A stretch of DNA of 64,000 nucleotides from Lysobacterales bacterium 63-13 (GCA_001899855.1 MKWR01000031.1:62001-126000), one strand, 5' to 3'. Numbered from the stretch's first letter, positions 55,238-64,000 are shown. Numbers and translations: made by a program. The notes: generated from the sequence alone by a model not told the origin.

Positions 55238-57442
55238 TCAATCGAAGCCGGAATTGAACAAGGGGTCAGCGGTGGTGCTGCGCCAGTAGTCGAGCAGATC
55301 CTTCAGCGCCTGCGGCATGTTCTGCGCCGGCGCATGTCCGGCCTGATCGGTCGTATTGACGCCGTGACAACCTCCGCAAGCGCGCACTTCGCCGGGTTTC
55401 ACCGATATCCAATAGCGCTCGGCCACCACCGGGGTACCGTTGGCATCGGTTGATTGCCAGGCCATGGCGCGCTGCGCCGGCACGATCGCGGCGACCGAAC
55501 CGTCACTGGCGATCTTGACGGATCCGGGAGGTGCGCCGGGTCCCGGGGCGGGCATGAACTGCAGAGCCATCGCGTCGTGAAGCGGTTGGGCCAGAACGCG
55601 ACGCCCGCGGTTCGGAGAAACGGCGCCGCCGAGGCCTCGTACCTGGTCGCCCTGGAGGAATTGCATGAACTGGATGTCATGGCTTTGCCCGCTGTTGCCG
55701 AGGGTCTGCACACCGCCGGGAACGCGCAGATTGTAGGGTTGCTGGCGATCGCGGCCGTCGCGCGTGGTGACGTTGCGGCTGACCAGGACACCCAGTCCGC
55801 GTGCTGCCAGGAAGTTCTGGAATGCCGTGAAATCAACGTTTGCGGCTGCGAAAGCCTGCGCTTCGGGTGCTTCCGGGGCAGCTTCGACGGTATCCGGCGG
55901 AACCGGCCGGGAGCGCACTTCAACAGCCGACAGTTCCCATAGCGGACCGTTGTAGCTCACGCGCACATCCGGATCCCACCAGGAAACCGATTTGGTGATG
56001 CCAGTGGTCAGGGCGCCATTCGGATCGGCCCGTAGCGAGCCACTCGCGTCGCGTATCAGGCTGTAGAGGCGGAACTTGTAGCGGGGAACCGGGTTGGCCC
56101 GGGTGCCGTCATTCGCTGATTGGCGCGGTTCGGCCACCCACGAGGCCAGCATGCCGCCATTCGAGAGCGGCAACGGATTGCGGTAGTGACCCGTGAAGTC
56201 GGCCGGCACCGCTCCTGGATGGAAATCTCGCGAGCTGCGTGGAGTCTGATAGGTCACCTGCATGTTCGACGGGTTGGTGCTTGGCGAGCCGTTGATCGAG
56301 ACGATCTGCCCGGAAGCGTGGGTGTAGAACTCGGGCGCATCAATGGCGAAATAACGCCCGGGGGAAGTCGGATCCTCGGCAATCTGCAGCCAGTTTTCCG
56401 TCACATTGGTGTTGGCCCGCGGCGGTGCGGCGGCATCGCTGAAATCGATCAGGCTGCTGTCGTTTCTCAGGCTGCGGTTGAAATAGCCGAACAATTCATG
56501 ACGACCGATGTGATTGAGGGTTTCTTCGCCACTGCCGTCCTGGTTGATCATCCAAGGGAAGAAGTGGTTGAAGCGCAGGCCGAATGTCGTTGCGGTGTCT
56601 TCGCGCGGCTCCGGAAACACGTCCACGGCCGCGCTGGTTGCCGCAGCGGCCGATTCCGACCCCCAGTTGAATGCCCCATAGCTTGAATTTTCGGCTTGCT
56701 GATCACGCTGCAGGTGATCCCAGCGGGTGAAGATGACGCGACCAAAACTGTCGACGAAGGGGCGGAACGATCCGGACGGGGCATGTTGCAGAAGGACCAG
56801 CCTGCCGGTCGCCGGATTGAGCTTCCACAAGCCGCTCGGTGTTGGCGTCGATTCGTACTCGTCCAGTTGCGGATAAAGGTGGCGATCGCCGTTGCGCGAG
56901 CGGTCGCTGACAAAGATGATGCTGCCATCAGAAGCGTAGGTCGGTTCGACGTTGTTGGTGTCGGCGGGCTGGTTGGTCACGCGCGATATGCTGACGGTCT
57001 GGCCACTGCCAAGACCGCTGATCTCGTAGAGTTGCCAATACGTCGTGATCTGCTGGTATTGCGAAGTCGGCGCGCCAATGACCATGCTGAAAACCGCTTT
57101 GCTGCCATTGAAATGGACGGCCGGGTCGCGCACCGCGATCGCGTTTGCGCCCTGCATGCCGCTGCTGCCGTAGCCGGCTTCGGCGGTCAGGTTGCGCAGG
57201 GTTCCGTTCGGGTAGCGGATCCACAGGTCACCACCGCGGGCAGCACTCTGCATGTCGGACATGTGGTTGGCGAAAACTGTGCCGATCGTTGCGAAATCCT
57301 GCGGCACCGGTACCTGGGTGACAAAGAGAATGGGGTTCGGAAGGTTTGCCGCGGCCATCGCCGTTGAAGCGGTCATCGCGCCGGCAAGCAAGGCGGCGCG
57401 GGCGGTTTTCGAGAGGCGTGAAACAAGGACGGGGAAGCGCAT
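55238..57442 (-). CDS. Secreted HzsA-like beta-propeller/cytochrome protein
   Basis: A 734-residue exported protein (signal peptide ending near STAMAAA). It shows TolB/WD-like propeller blades (YASDGSIIFVSDRS, FGRVIFTRWDHLQ) and one c-type heme motif, CGGCH, near residue 693. The overall pattern resembles the hydrazine synthase alpha-subunit family found outside anammox bacteria. It ends LFNSGFD, like other secreted proteins in this window. It is very unlikely to make hydrazine here because no HzsB/C partners exist. It is probably a secreted redox or matrix protein of the EPS locus. Confidence 0.8.
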   Translation of the reverse strand: MRFPVLVSRLSKTARAALLAGAMTASTAMAAANLPNPILFVTQVPVPQDFATIGTVFANHMSDMQSAARGGDLWIRYPNGTLRNLTAEAGYGSSGMQGANAIAVRDPAVHFNGSKAVFSMVIGAPTSQYQQITTYWQLYEISGLGSGQTVSISRVTNQPADTNNVEPTYASDGSIIFVSDRSRNGDRHLYPQLDEYESTPTPSGLWKLNPATGRLVLLQHAPSGSFRPFVDSFGRVIFTRWDHLQRDQQAENSSYGAFNWGSESAAAATSAAVDVFPEPREDTATTFGLRFNHFFPWMINQDGSGEETLNHIGRHELFGYFNRSLRNDSSLIDFSDAAAPPRANTNVTENWLQIAEDPTSPGRYFAIDAPEFYTHASGQIVSINGSPSTNPSNMQVTYQTPRSSRDFHPGAVPADFTGHYRNPLPLSNGGMLASWVAEPRQSANDGTRANPVPRYKFRLYSLIRDASGSLRADPNGALTTGITKSVSWWDPDVRVSYNGPLWELSAVEVRSRPVPPDTVEAAPEAPEAQAFAAANVDFTAFQNFLAARGLGVLVSRNVTTRDGRDRQQPYNLRVPGGVQTLGNSGQSHDIQFMQFLQGDQVRGLGGAVSPNRGRRVLAQPLHDAMALQFMPAPGPGAPPGSVKIASDGSVAAIVPAQRAMAWQSTDANGTPVVAERYWISVKPGEVRACGGCHGVNTTDQAGHAPAQNMPQALKDLLDYWRSTTADPLFNSGFD

Positions 57443-57741
57443 GACAAGGGGTGCTGCTGCAATCAGGAAATTGCATGCTGGTTGAATACCGGGGTGCAAT
57501 TGGTGACAGCAGTCACAGCTAAACCATTGATGTAGCAAATGATTGTAGAAAACGGTAACCAAGGCTCATTTGCCGGTCGGATATGCGAAGCCGGTCACAG
57601 GCGGAGCTGAACACCCACCGCAAGGCGTTTGCCGTAATAGCCGGCTGGCTCCAATGATCGGCTTGGGTCGATAATCCACCGCTCTGATGCCAGCCGTCCC
57701 GGCGCGGGCAGCAATTCAACGACCTTCCACGGGGACCGTGC

Positions 57742-58494
57742 ATGATTGCCAGGCTACGCCATTGGGCGGCCCGTTCGACCCATCCGGCTGCGAGGGCCTT
57801 GCGCACCCTGCGCAAGCAATGGAGCACATTCAGCTTGCCTGCACCGCGCGTGATCGTCGTGCCGATGCTGTACGTCTTCCTGTTTCTGCGTGGGATCATT
57901 TTCTTTCTGCGCCGCCGGTTCCTCGCCGAGCCACTGCTCAAGGCGTATTGCACGAAACACGGCCGCGGGGTGACCACCGGCATCTATGTTCCCTGGATCA
58001 AGGGTCGCGGCGAGTTGATCCTCGGCGACTATGTATGTCTGAATGGAAAGATCAGCATCGCCTTTGCCGCCAGTTTCGTGCCCAACCCGCGCCTCAGCAT
58101 TGGCGACCATTGCGATATCGGCCACAACACGAGTTTTGTAGTCGGGCGGGAAATCACCATTGGCGCCCATGTCCAGATCGCCAGCGGGGTCTCGTTCCGC
58201 GATTCGACCGGACACGCCAGCGATCCGGCCTTGCGTCTCGCCGGGGTGCCGCCGGATCCCAGCGAGATCAAGCCGATAGTTGTCCACGACAATGTCTGGA
58301 TTGGCACCGGAGCGATGATTCTTCCCGGCACGACCATTGGAGAAGGCTGCATCATCGCGGCCAATTCGATCGTATCCGGGGCGGTGGCGCCGAATACGGT
58401 TGTCGCCGGCAATCCGGCGCGGCGGGTCAGTGTGCTGACGCCCGCGACAAAGGGTGAAGTCGAGCAACCTGCGACGATCCCGACTGATTCGTGA
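57742..58494 (+). CDS. Left-handed beta-helix (hexapeptide) acyltransferase
   Basis: A 250-residue protein with a hydrophobic N-terminal helix (VIVVPMLYVFLFLRGIIFFL) and a hexapeptide-repeat acetyltransferase domain, with HDNVWIGTGAMILPGTTIGEGCIIAANSIVS as its core split over the repeats. The final AGNPARRV is the family hallmark. It probably O-acetylates a sugar of the exopolysaccharide. It starts the rightward set that continues with the acyl carrier protein and ligase. Confidence 0.88.
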   Translation: MIARLRHWAARSTHPAARALRTLRKQWSTFSLPAPRVIVVPMLYVFLFLRGIIFFLRRRFLAEPLLKAYCTKHGRGVTTGIYVPWIKGRGELILGDYVCLNGKISIAFAASFVPNPRLSIGDHCDIGHNTSFVVGREITIGAHVQIASGVSFRDSTGHASDPALRLAGVPPDPSEIKPIVVHDNVWIGTGAMILPGTTIGEGCIIAANSIVSGAVAPNTVVAGNPARRVSVLTPATKGEVEQPATIPTDS

Positions 58495-58640
58495 TCACGA
58501 TCCGCGGGCGTTCAAACATGCATTCCGGGGCTCACCCCTGATGTCCTCGTTGTCGCGTTCTGGCAAACTGCGCAGCCTCGCGACACCGAACCCGGTTGTC
58601 CCGGCTCAAGTCCCATCCCCACGACTTCCCAGAGTGGCGC

Positions 58641-58904
58641 ATGCACACGATTGAAACCCGTATCCGCGATTTCGTCCGCGACACGTTTCCCTCCGAGGAT
58701 CATGACGATCTCGCTGCCGAGCAAAGCCTGTTTGACGCCGGCATCCTTGATTCAATTGGCGTCCTCAGCCTGGTCACCTGGCTGGAGTCGGAGTTCGAGA
58801 TCATCGTCGATGATGACGACGTGATCCCTGAGAATATCGACGGCATCGGCCCGCTGATCCGCTACGTCAATCGCAAGCGAGCCGAGGCGGGACTGCCGGA
58901 ATGA
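58641..58904 (+). CDS. Acyl carrier protein of the EPS/exosortase locus
   Basis: An 87-residue carrier protein. The phosphopantetheine attachment serine is in LDSIGVLSLVTWLE. Its stop overlaps the start of the acyl-CoA ligase by four bases, so the ligase probably loads it. This carrier/ligase pair, with the PLP decarboxylase next door, is characteristic of exosortase A-type EPS clusters. The acyl or aminoacyl group carried is unknown. Confidence 0.9.
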   Translation: MHTIETRIRDFVRDTFPSEDHDDLAAEQSLFDAGILDSIGVLSLVTWLESEFEIIVDDDDVIPENIDGIGPLIRYVNRKRAEAGLPE

Positions 58905-60475
58905 TCCGCTACGAGGAGCTGCTGCGCCGCTCTGCCGAGCGCGATCCGGATCGTATTGCCCTGGTCGCCCAGGGCAAGCGCACAAGCTATGCCGAGTTGC
59001 ACGCCGAGTCCGAGCGTTTCGCCGCGGGCCTGGTCGACCATGCGCATTTGCGCAATGGTGAGCGTTGCGTGTTGTTCATCGACAACCGGCTTGAGGCGGC
59101 AATTGGCATTTTTGGCACCCTGCGCGCAGGCGGTGTCTTCAGCGTCATCAATCCCACCACCAAGGCCGACAAGCTGGCCTATGTGCTGAACAACTGCGAG
59201 GCTTCAGTGCTGGTTACCCAGGCGGCCTTGCTTCCGGTTGCCCGTGCTGCCGCCGCGCGGGCGGCGAGTGTGCGGCGCATCATCGTGGCCGACGTCGAGA
59301 ATGACGCTGCTGGCGACGACATCGCCTGGACCGAATTCATGGCGACAGCGCCGGCCGCGCTGGATGCCCCCGCGCTTGGCATAGACATTGATCTGGCCAT
59401 GCTCGTCTACACCTCGGGTTCTACCGGCCAGCCCAAGGGCGTGATGATGACGCACCGGAACATGGTGTTTGCGGCGACCTCGATCACGACTTACCTCGAG
59501 GCGCGCAATGACGATGTGATCCTCAGCGTGTTGCCACTGGCGTTCGACTACGGCCTGTACCAGCTGCTCATGTGCGTGATGATGGGCTCGACTCTGGTGC
59601 TGGAAAAATCCTTCGCGTTTCCGCAGAAGATCCTGCCGATGCTGGCCAGCGAAAAAGTCACCGGCTTTCCACTGGTGCCGACGATGGCGGCGCTGATCGT
59701 GCAGTTGCGCAACTTCAAGCCGGAATGGGCCGCGAGCGTGCGCTTCCTGACCAATACCGCCGCGGCGTTGCCACCGGCGCATATCCAGAAGCTGCAGGAT
59801 TTGTTCGCCCGATCGCGGGTTTATTCAATGTACGGCATGACCGAATCCAAACGCTGCACCTGGCTGCCGCCGGCGCAGCTGGGCAAACGTCCTGACAGTG
59901 TCGGTATCGCCATTCCGGGCACCGAAGTCTGGGTGGCCGATGATGAGGGCAAGCCGGTTGCGGCAAACGTGGTCGGCGAGTTGGTCGTGCGTGGCGGTCA
60001 TGTCATGCAGGGTTACTGGCGCAACGAGGAAGCCACCGCGAAAGCGCTCAAGACCGGGCGCTATCCGTGGGAGAAGGTGCTGCATACCGGCGATCTATTC
60101 CGCATGGACGAGGAGGGTTTCCTGTATTTCGTCGGGCGCAAGGACGACATCATCAAGTCGCGCGGCGAGAAGGTCAGCCCGAAAGAAGTCGAGAACGTGC
60201 TCTACGCACTGGCCGGGATCAAGGAAGCCGCTGTCGTCGGCGTGCCGGACGAAGTGCTCGGACGTGCGCTCAAGGCACTCATCGTCAAGTCCGATGATGT
60301 GGAAATCGAGGCACGCGAAATCATCGCCCATTGCCTGTCCCGGCTCGAGGATTTCATGGTGCCGCGATTGATCGAATTCCGCGATGCGCTGCCGAAGACC
60401 AATACCGGCAAGATCCGCCGTTCCGTGTTGCAGGCCGAGGCCGAAGGGCGCACCTTGCCTGGCGACGAGGAATAG
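58901..60475 (+). CDS. AMP-forming acyl-CoA/acyl-ACP ligase, exosortase-associated
   Basis: A 524-residue adenylating enzyme. Core motifs are present: YTSGSTGQPKGVMMTHRN (P-loop-like A3), YGMTE (A5), GDLFRMDEEGF (A7), and the C-terminal lysine in NTGKIRRSVL. The family is that annotated as acyl-CoA ligase, exosortase A system-associated. It activates a carboxylic acid and probably transfers it to the ACP encoded just before. Its stop is 12 bases from that of the convergent decarboxylase gene. Confidence 0.93.
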   Translation: MIRYEELLRRSAERDPDRIALVAQGKRTSYAELHAESERFAAGLVDHAHLRNGERCVLFIDNRLEAAIGIFGTLRAGGVFSVINPTTKADKLAYVLNNCEASVLVTQAALLPVARAAAARAASVRRIIVADVENDAAGDDIAWTEFMATAPAALDAPALGIDIDLAMLVYTSGSTGQPKGVMMTHRNMVFAATSITTYLEARNDDVILSVLPLAFDYGLYQLLMCVMMGSTLVLEKSFAFPQKILPMLASEKVTGFPLVPTMAALIVQLRNFKPEWAASVRFLTNTAAALPPAHIQKLQDLFARSRVYSMYGMTESKRCTWLPPAQLGKRPDSVGIAIPGTEVWVADDEGKPVAANVVGELVVRGGHVMQGYWRNEEATAKALKTGRYPWEKVLHTGDLFRMDEEGFLYFVGRKDDIIKSRGEKVSPKEVENVLYALAGIKEAAVVGVPDEVLGRALKALIVKSDDVEIEAREIIAHCLSRLEDFMVPRLIEFRDALPKTNTGKIRRSVLQAEAEGRTLPGDEE

Positions 60476-60487
60476 GCGGGCTCTGGA

Positions 60488-61741
60488 TCAGATCAGTGCT
60501 TCGACCACGTCCGCGTGACCGAGGAAGTCGCGTGGACTGGCTGTGCGGCCATAGGCGCCAGACTGGAACACGACGACCAGGTCGCCCACTTCGGCCACAT
60601 TCAGCGGCACACGATCGGCGAGCAGATCCAGTGGCGTGCACAATGGCCCGACCACGCTGGCCGTTTCGGTTTCGCTGCTGCGCCGGTTGACCTCGACGGG
60701 ATAATTCTTGCGCATGACCTGGCCGAAGTTGCCCGAAGCAGCCAGGTGCTGGTGCATGCCGCCATCGACAACCAGGAAAACCTGTCCACGCGAGATCTTG
60801 CGATCGATGACGCGGGCGACATAAAGGCCGGCCTCGCCGACCAGATAGCGGCCAAGCTCGATGACCAGATGTGCGCCAGGCAGGTCCTTGCGCGCACGCA
60901 CGGCCAGTTCATTGAGGTTGAGCAGGATCGGGTCGGTATCCAGCGGCATGTCGTTGACCGTGTACGGAATGCCGAAGCCGCCGCCCAGATTCAAGCTGCG
61001 CAGCGGTGCCGGAAACTGGTCACGCCACTCCAGGGCAAGCTCGTAGCAGCGCAGTTGCGACTCCACAATGGCCGCCGGACGCAAATTCTGCGATCCCGCA
61101 TACATGTGGAAACCTTCGAAGCCAAGTCCGGCCTGGCTGATCTTATCCAGCATGTTCGTGACTTGATCAGCGTCGATGCCGAACTGCCGCGCACCGCCGG
61201 CCATCTTCATGCCCGAGGCCTTCAGCTCGAAAGGCAGGTTGATCCGCACGGCGACGCGCGCAGCTTGGCCCCATTGCCGGCTGGCATCGGCGAGGATGCC
61301 AATTTCACGAAACGATTCGATATTGATCAGGATACCGGCGGCAACGGCTTGGCGGAGTTCGCTGGCGGACTTGCCCGGCCCGGCAAAGCTGATGTGCTCT
61401 GGAGACATTCCGCTGTCGAGGGCGACGCGCAATTCGCCGCGCGATGCCACATCGATGCCGTCAACCTGGCCGGCCATGTGACAGACCAGGGCCGGCATCG
61501 GATTGGCCTTCATCGCATAGTGCAGATGCACTTCGGCCGGCAATCTGGAGCGCAGGTTTCGAGCCCTTGCGCTCAGGCGCTCGCGATCGTAGAGATAGCA
61601 AGGGGTCGAGCCGACCGACTCGACAACCAGTGCCAGCGGCCGATTACCGATCAGCAACTCGCCGTCGTTGTTTCTTTGCCACGGATCCCGACTGGACCAG
61701 TTCGCGCTGGTCGCCGTCACGGCTGGTGCTGGGTCGGTCAT
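60488..61741 (-). CDS. PLP-dependent decarboxylase, exosortase-associated
   Basis: A 417-residue fold-type III enzyme of the Orn/Lys/diaminopimelate decarboxylase family. The Schiff-base lysine is in HYAMKANP; GGGFGIPY binds the phosphate; and the C-terminal VVFQSGAYG is typical. It belongs to the subgroup annotated exosortase A system-associated and may make an amine or modified amino acid for the EPS. ATG 61741 has GGCGGA upstream; the longer frame to 61804 is unlikely. Here it is convergent with its usual partner ligase rather than codirectional. Confidence 0.92.
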   Translation of the reverse strand: MTDPAPAVTATSANWSSRDPWQRNNDGELLIGNRPLALVVESVGSTPCYLYDRERLSARARNLRSRLPAEVHLHYAMKANPMPALVCHMAGQVDGIDVASRGELRVALDSGMSPEHISFAGPGKSASELRQAVAAGILINIESFREIGILADASRQWGQAARVAVRINLPFELKASGMKMAGGARQFGIDADQVTNMLDKISQAGLGFEGFHMYAGSQNLRPAAIVESQLRCYELALEWRDQFPAPLRSLNLGGGFGIPYTVNDMPLDTDPILLNLNELAVRARKDLPGAHLVIELGRYLVGEAGLYVARVIDRKISRGQVFLVVDGGMHQHLAASGNFGQVMRKNYPVEVNRRSSETETASVVGPLCTPLDLLADRVPLNVAEVGDLVVVFQSGAYGRTASPRDFLGHADVVEALI

Positions 61742-62225
61742 TCGGTTTCCGCCGGCTGCTGCATCAAGGTCTGGCATTCTACGGATTGCATCATTGCGTC
61801 GCATCCAGGATGCGGCTACGTGGTGTGGGGTTGGGCGTATTTCATCGGAGCGGGAATGCGCGTCGGATCAATTGCGGTGGTCCGGCAGGTTTGCGTCAGT
61901 GGCCAGGGGCCAGTGGCAGAAAGGGATCTGATTTTCCAATCAAGAGCGTGTTTTCACGCTCTCCAAATGAATAAACAACAATAAAAATACAGGGAGTGCC
62001 GAGCATTGCTGAATGCTCGGTGGAACTGCGTCGCAGTTTCCGGAGTCGATTCATCCTGGCCTGGGAAACTGGGAGAATCATCACGAAAATCAGACATTTG
62101 AGAGTCCATTCTGCACTGCAACAAATTCCGCAGTCATGGACGCGCGCACTCCTCAAAGTCGTTGGCCGGCGTGGTCACCCCTGATTGGAACCTGGCCGGG
62201 ACGCTCGCAAAATGGTTGGAAAAAG
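61742..62225. other. 484-base gap with three hairpins before the beta-helix gene
   Basis: No gene is supported. It contains an unusually AT-rich patch (about 61965-61991) and three perfect stem-loops: AGAGCGTG/CACGCTCT at 61943-61962, CCGAGCATT/AATGCTCGG at 61999-62020, and AACTGC/GCAGTT at 62024-62038. The AT-rich stretch may be a promoter, with the last two hairpins in the 5' leader of the gene at 62226. Confidence 0.55.
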
Positions 62226-63632
62226 ATGCCCAGAATACTCATTCTCCTGCTCGCGCTGGTGAGCCTGCCCGCCGCGGCCACAGAGTGGTTCGTCGCTCCC
62301 GGCGGAAGTGACAGCGCCAGCGGAACATTCGCCGCACCGTTCAAGACAGTTCGTCATGTGCTCGACATGACGAGCGCGGGTGATGTGATCACCCTGCGTG
62401 CCGGCACCTACAACGAGTGTGACGTGCGCCTGCGCAAGCCGCTTACCTTGCGCTCCTACGCCAGTGAACGTGCCCACATCCACTGCAACATTACCGTTAA
62501 CAACAGCGTAACGATCCAGATCGATACGTCCGCCAGCGGCAGCGTCTTGCGTCAACTCGAGATCAGCGGTGGCATGTACTACGGCATTCAGCTGCAGACG
62601 GACTGGTATCCGGATCCCTGCTGCGCCACCAAGTCCGGCCCCTCAAACATCCTGCTTGAGGATCTCAAGATCCACGATACCGGCCGCGATGGCATCAAGA
62701 TCACGCCAAAGTCCAACCATGTGACGATCCGCAACAATGAGATCTGGAAAACCGGAGCCGCCGAAGCGCCGGGTACGCCGCTCGACAACCGTAATGCGGA
62801 TGGCATCGATAGCGTCAACGTTTCCAACCTGGTGATCGAGGACAACTACATCCACGACATCTCGACCACCGGTCTTTACTTCAAGGGGGGCTCCAGCGAT
62901 GTGCTGGTCCAGCGCAACCGCATCGAGAACACCGGCATGTCCGGGATCCTGGTCGGTTTCGATACCAGCGTCGAGTTCTTCGACCTTACCATCAACCCGC
63001 AGTTCTATGAATCGATCCGCGGCACGGTGCGCAACAACATCATCCGCAATACGGTTTACGAGGGTATCGGCCTGTATTCGGCGAAGGACGCCGTGGTCGT
63101 CAACAACACGATCATCGATACCGCCCAGCTGGGTCACGCCGCCATCTATTTCGGAGTGCCGGCGCAGGATTGGGATCCGATCGCTGGCCGCCCGCCCAGC
63201 ATCAACCCGCTGATTCGCAACAATCTGGTCCAGCAGTACGGCGGCAATTGCGTGGAAATACGTCATTGGAACGAGTTTGGTGGTGTCTCCGGCCTGATCG
63301 GAAACCCGAACACTGATTTCAATCTCTTTACAAACAGCAACGGTGCCTGCGTGTTCCGCGATGCGCGTCCCGGCAGCCCGATTTCCGCGGGTGGAACGCT
63401 GGCCCAGTGGCGTGCCTATGAGGCAGCTGATTTGCACAGCATCTACGCCCCTGCGGGCATCGATACGAGTGGCCAACTGCTGGTTGGCAGTGCCGCCATC
63501 GATGCCGGTACCACACTGACCCAGGTCACTGATGATTTCGACAAGCAGCAGCGCTATCCGCCCTACGACATCGGTGCGGATGAATTGAATGCGCCGCCGC
63601 CAAACCAGATTTTCCTCGGAAACTTCGACTGA
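62226..63632 (+). CDS. Secreted right-handed beta-helix protein
   Basis: A 468-residue exported protein. The signal peptide ends near PAAATEW. EWFVAPGGSDSASG and AGDVITLRAGTYNE mark the DUF1565/pectate-lyase-like start, followed by many Asn-rich beta-helix coils (VTIRNNEIWKTG, LVIEDNYIHDIS). It probably binds or cleaves a polysaccharide, perhaps the EPS made by the neighbouring genes. It ends NQIFLGNFD, comparable to the LFNSGFD end of the HzsA-like protein. ATG 62226 has GGAAAA upstream. Paralogous to the next gene. Confidence 0.9.
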   Translation: MPRILILLLALVSLPAAATEWFVAPGGSDSASGTFAAPFKTVRHVLDMTSAGDVITLRAGTYNECDVRLRKPLTLRSYASERAHIHCNITVNNSVTIQIDTSASGSVLRQLEISGGMYYGIQLQTDWYPDPCCATKSGPSNILLEDLKIHDTGRDGIKITPKSNHVTIRNNEIWKTGAAEAPGTPLDNRNADGIDSVNVSNLVIEDNYIHDISTTGLYFKGGSSDVLVQRNRIENTGMSGILVGFDTSVEFFDLTINPQFYESIRGTVRNNIIRNTVYEGIGLYSAKDAVVVNNTIIDTAQLGHAAIYFGVPAQDWDPIAGRPPSINPLIRNNLVQQYGGNCVEIRHWNEFGGVSGLIGNPNTDFNLFTNSNGACVFRDARPGSPISAGGTLAQWRAYEAADLHSIYAPAGIDTSGQLLVGSAAIDAGTTLTQVTDDFDKQQRYPPYDIGADELNAPPPNQIFLGNFD

Positions 63633-63688
63633 AATTCGGTGACGGCATCACGCGCACTGCTGACCCTCATGTTACCCATCACCTTGGT

Positions 63689-63733
63689 CTGACGCAGGGC
63701 GGAATCCGATTCGTGGATACCGCCCTGCGTCAG
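63689..63733 (+). terminator. Long inverted repeat after the beta-helix gene
   Basis: CTGACGCAGGGCGG and CCGCCCTGCGTCAG form a perfect 14-bp stem with a 17-base loop, 57 bases after the stop. It is a likely terminator or mRNA-stabilising element between the two paralogous genes. Confidence 0.65.
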
Positions 63734-63810
63734 CTGACGGCGTGTTTGGATTAGACTCGATTGATCCGTCATGTCGCGCCAGTTGTCTGAGCTGGCCAGG
63801 GAAATCCCTC

Positions 63811-64000
63811 TTGTCCCGACTCCTGCTGCTCTTTGTGGCGCTGGTTGCTTTCCCGGCCATGGCCCGCGAATGGTTTGTCTCTCCCGAGGGTGACAACGCT
63901 TTGGGCGACGGAAGTCGGGCGCAGCCGTTTCGCACGGTTGGCCACGTGCTCGACACCTCGATCGACCTGACCAAGGCAGGCGATACCATCATCCTGCGCA
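63811..64000 (+). CDS. Second secreted beta-helix protein, 5' part
   Basis: The first 63 codons of a paralogue of the gene at 62226. TTG 63811 is the start because AGGGA lies just upstream and it gives a full signal peptide ending FPAMA, followed by REWFVSPEGDNALGDGS and AGDTIILR, which align with the other copy. No in-frame ATG is available before codon 17. The frame is open at the window edge. Confidence 0.8.
   Translation, partial: MSRLLLLFVALVAFPAMAREWFVSPEGDNALGDGSRAQPFRTVGHVLDTSIDLTKAGDTIILR

Noticed and set aside
55238-57442. Anammox hydrazine synthase
   Set aside because: Only an alpha-like chain is found, with one heme motif and no beta or gamma genes; the genome type does not fit anammox.

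Overview
The window is GC-rich, densely packed DNA from the chromosome of a gammaproteobacterium. The best guess is Xanthomonadales, near Rhodanobacteraceae or Xanthomonadaceae. This rests on the neighbourhood engB / cytochrome c4 / two DsbA proteins / endonuclease, plant-type gshA, an exosortase-associated EPS locus, and intergenic palindromes of the kind common in that order. I see no rRNA, tRNA, CRISPR array, insertion sequence or prophage.

Region 1 (1-3071): the 5' part of a secreted protein of unknown function (minus strand) and a large PLP-dependent decarboxylase.

Region 2 (3072-18431) is a respiratory island and the most interesting part. Reading leftward from 15803, a tightly coupled operon encodes a 51-residue membrane subunit, a CuA subunit II, a heme-copper subunit I with HSSQQ in place of HPEVY, heme O synthase, a Sco protein, a cytochrome b / 2x[4Fe-4S] / MvhD chimera, an anchored periplasmic protein, a second divergent heme-copper subunit I, and a cytochrome b / [2Fe-2S] / flavin reductase chimera. 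Five consecutive junctions overlap. Separate leftward units encode a HiPIP, a five-heme cytochrome c and a small HMA-like protein. To the right lie heme A synthase, a second Sco and a DUF420 protein. Five FNR/ANR-type boxes sit upstream of these units. I propose an anoxia-controlled, probably eNOR-like nitric oxide reductase system with its own electron-input modules. The function is inferred.

Region 3 (18432-25093): a stand-alone LigD-type polymerase, an APC permease, and a coupled FIST / GGDEF-EAL / lipoprotein operon.

Region 4 (25292-35775): a 2436-residue secreted adhesin with cadherin-like repeats and a beta-helix, followed by three tandem tail-collar-domain proteins, a Tat-exported protein, a GNAT and a small DUF6916-like protein.

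Region 5 (35892-53357): mostly housekeeping. It holds a MASE2 diguanylate cyclase, an SDR, gshA, engB, cytochrome c4, two DsbA proteins, an EEP nuclease, an rsmC / pseudouridine synthase / DUF1415 operon, bioD, msrC, a TfoX-C protein, a LOG protein, a membrane serine hydrolase and glmS.

Region 6 (53785-64000): an exosortase/PEP-CTERM-type exopolysaccharide segment with an EpsB-like sugar transferase, a hexapeptide acyltransferase, an acyl carrier protein, an acyl-CoA ligase and a PLP decarboxylase. It also holds a secreted HzsA-like cytochrome protein and two paralogous secreted beta-helix proteins, the second cut by the window edge.
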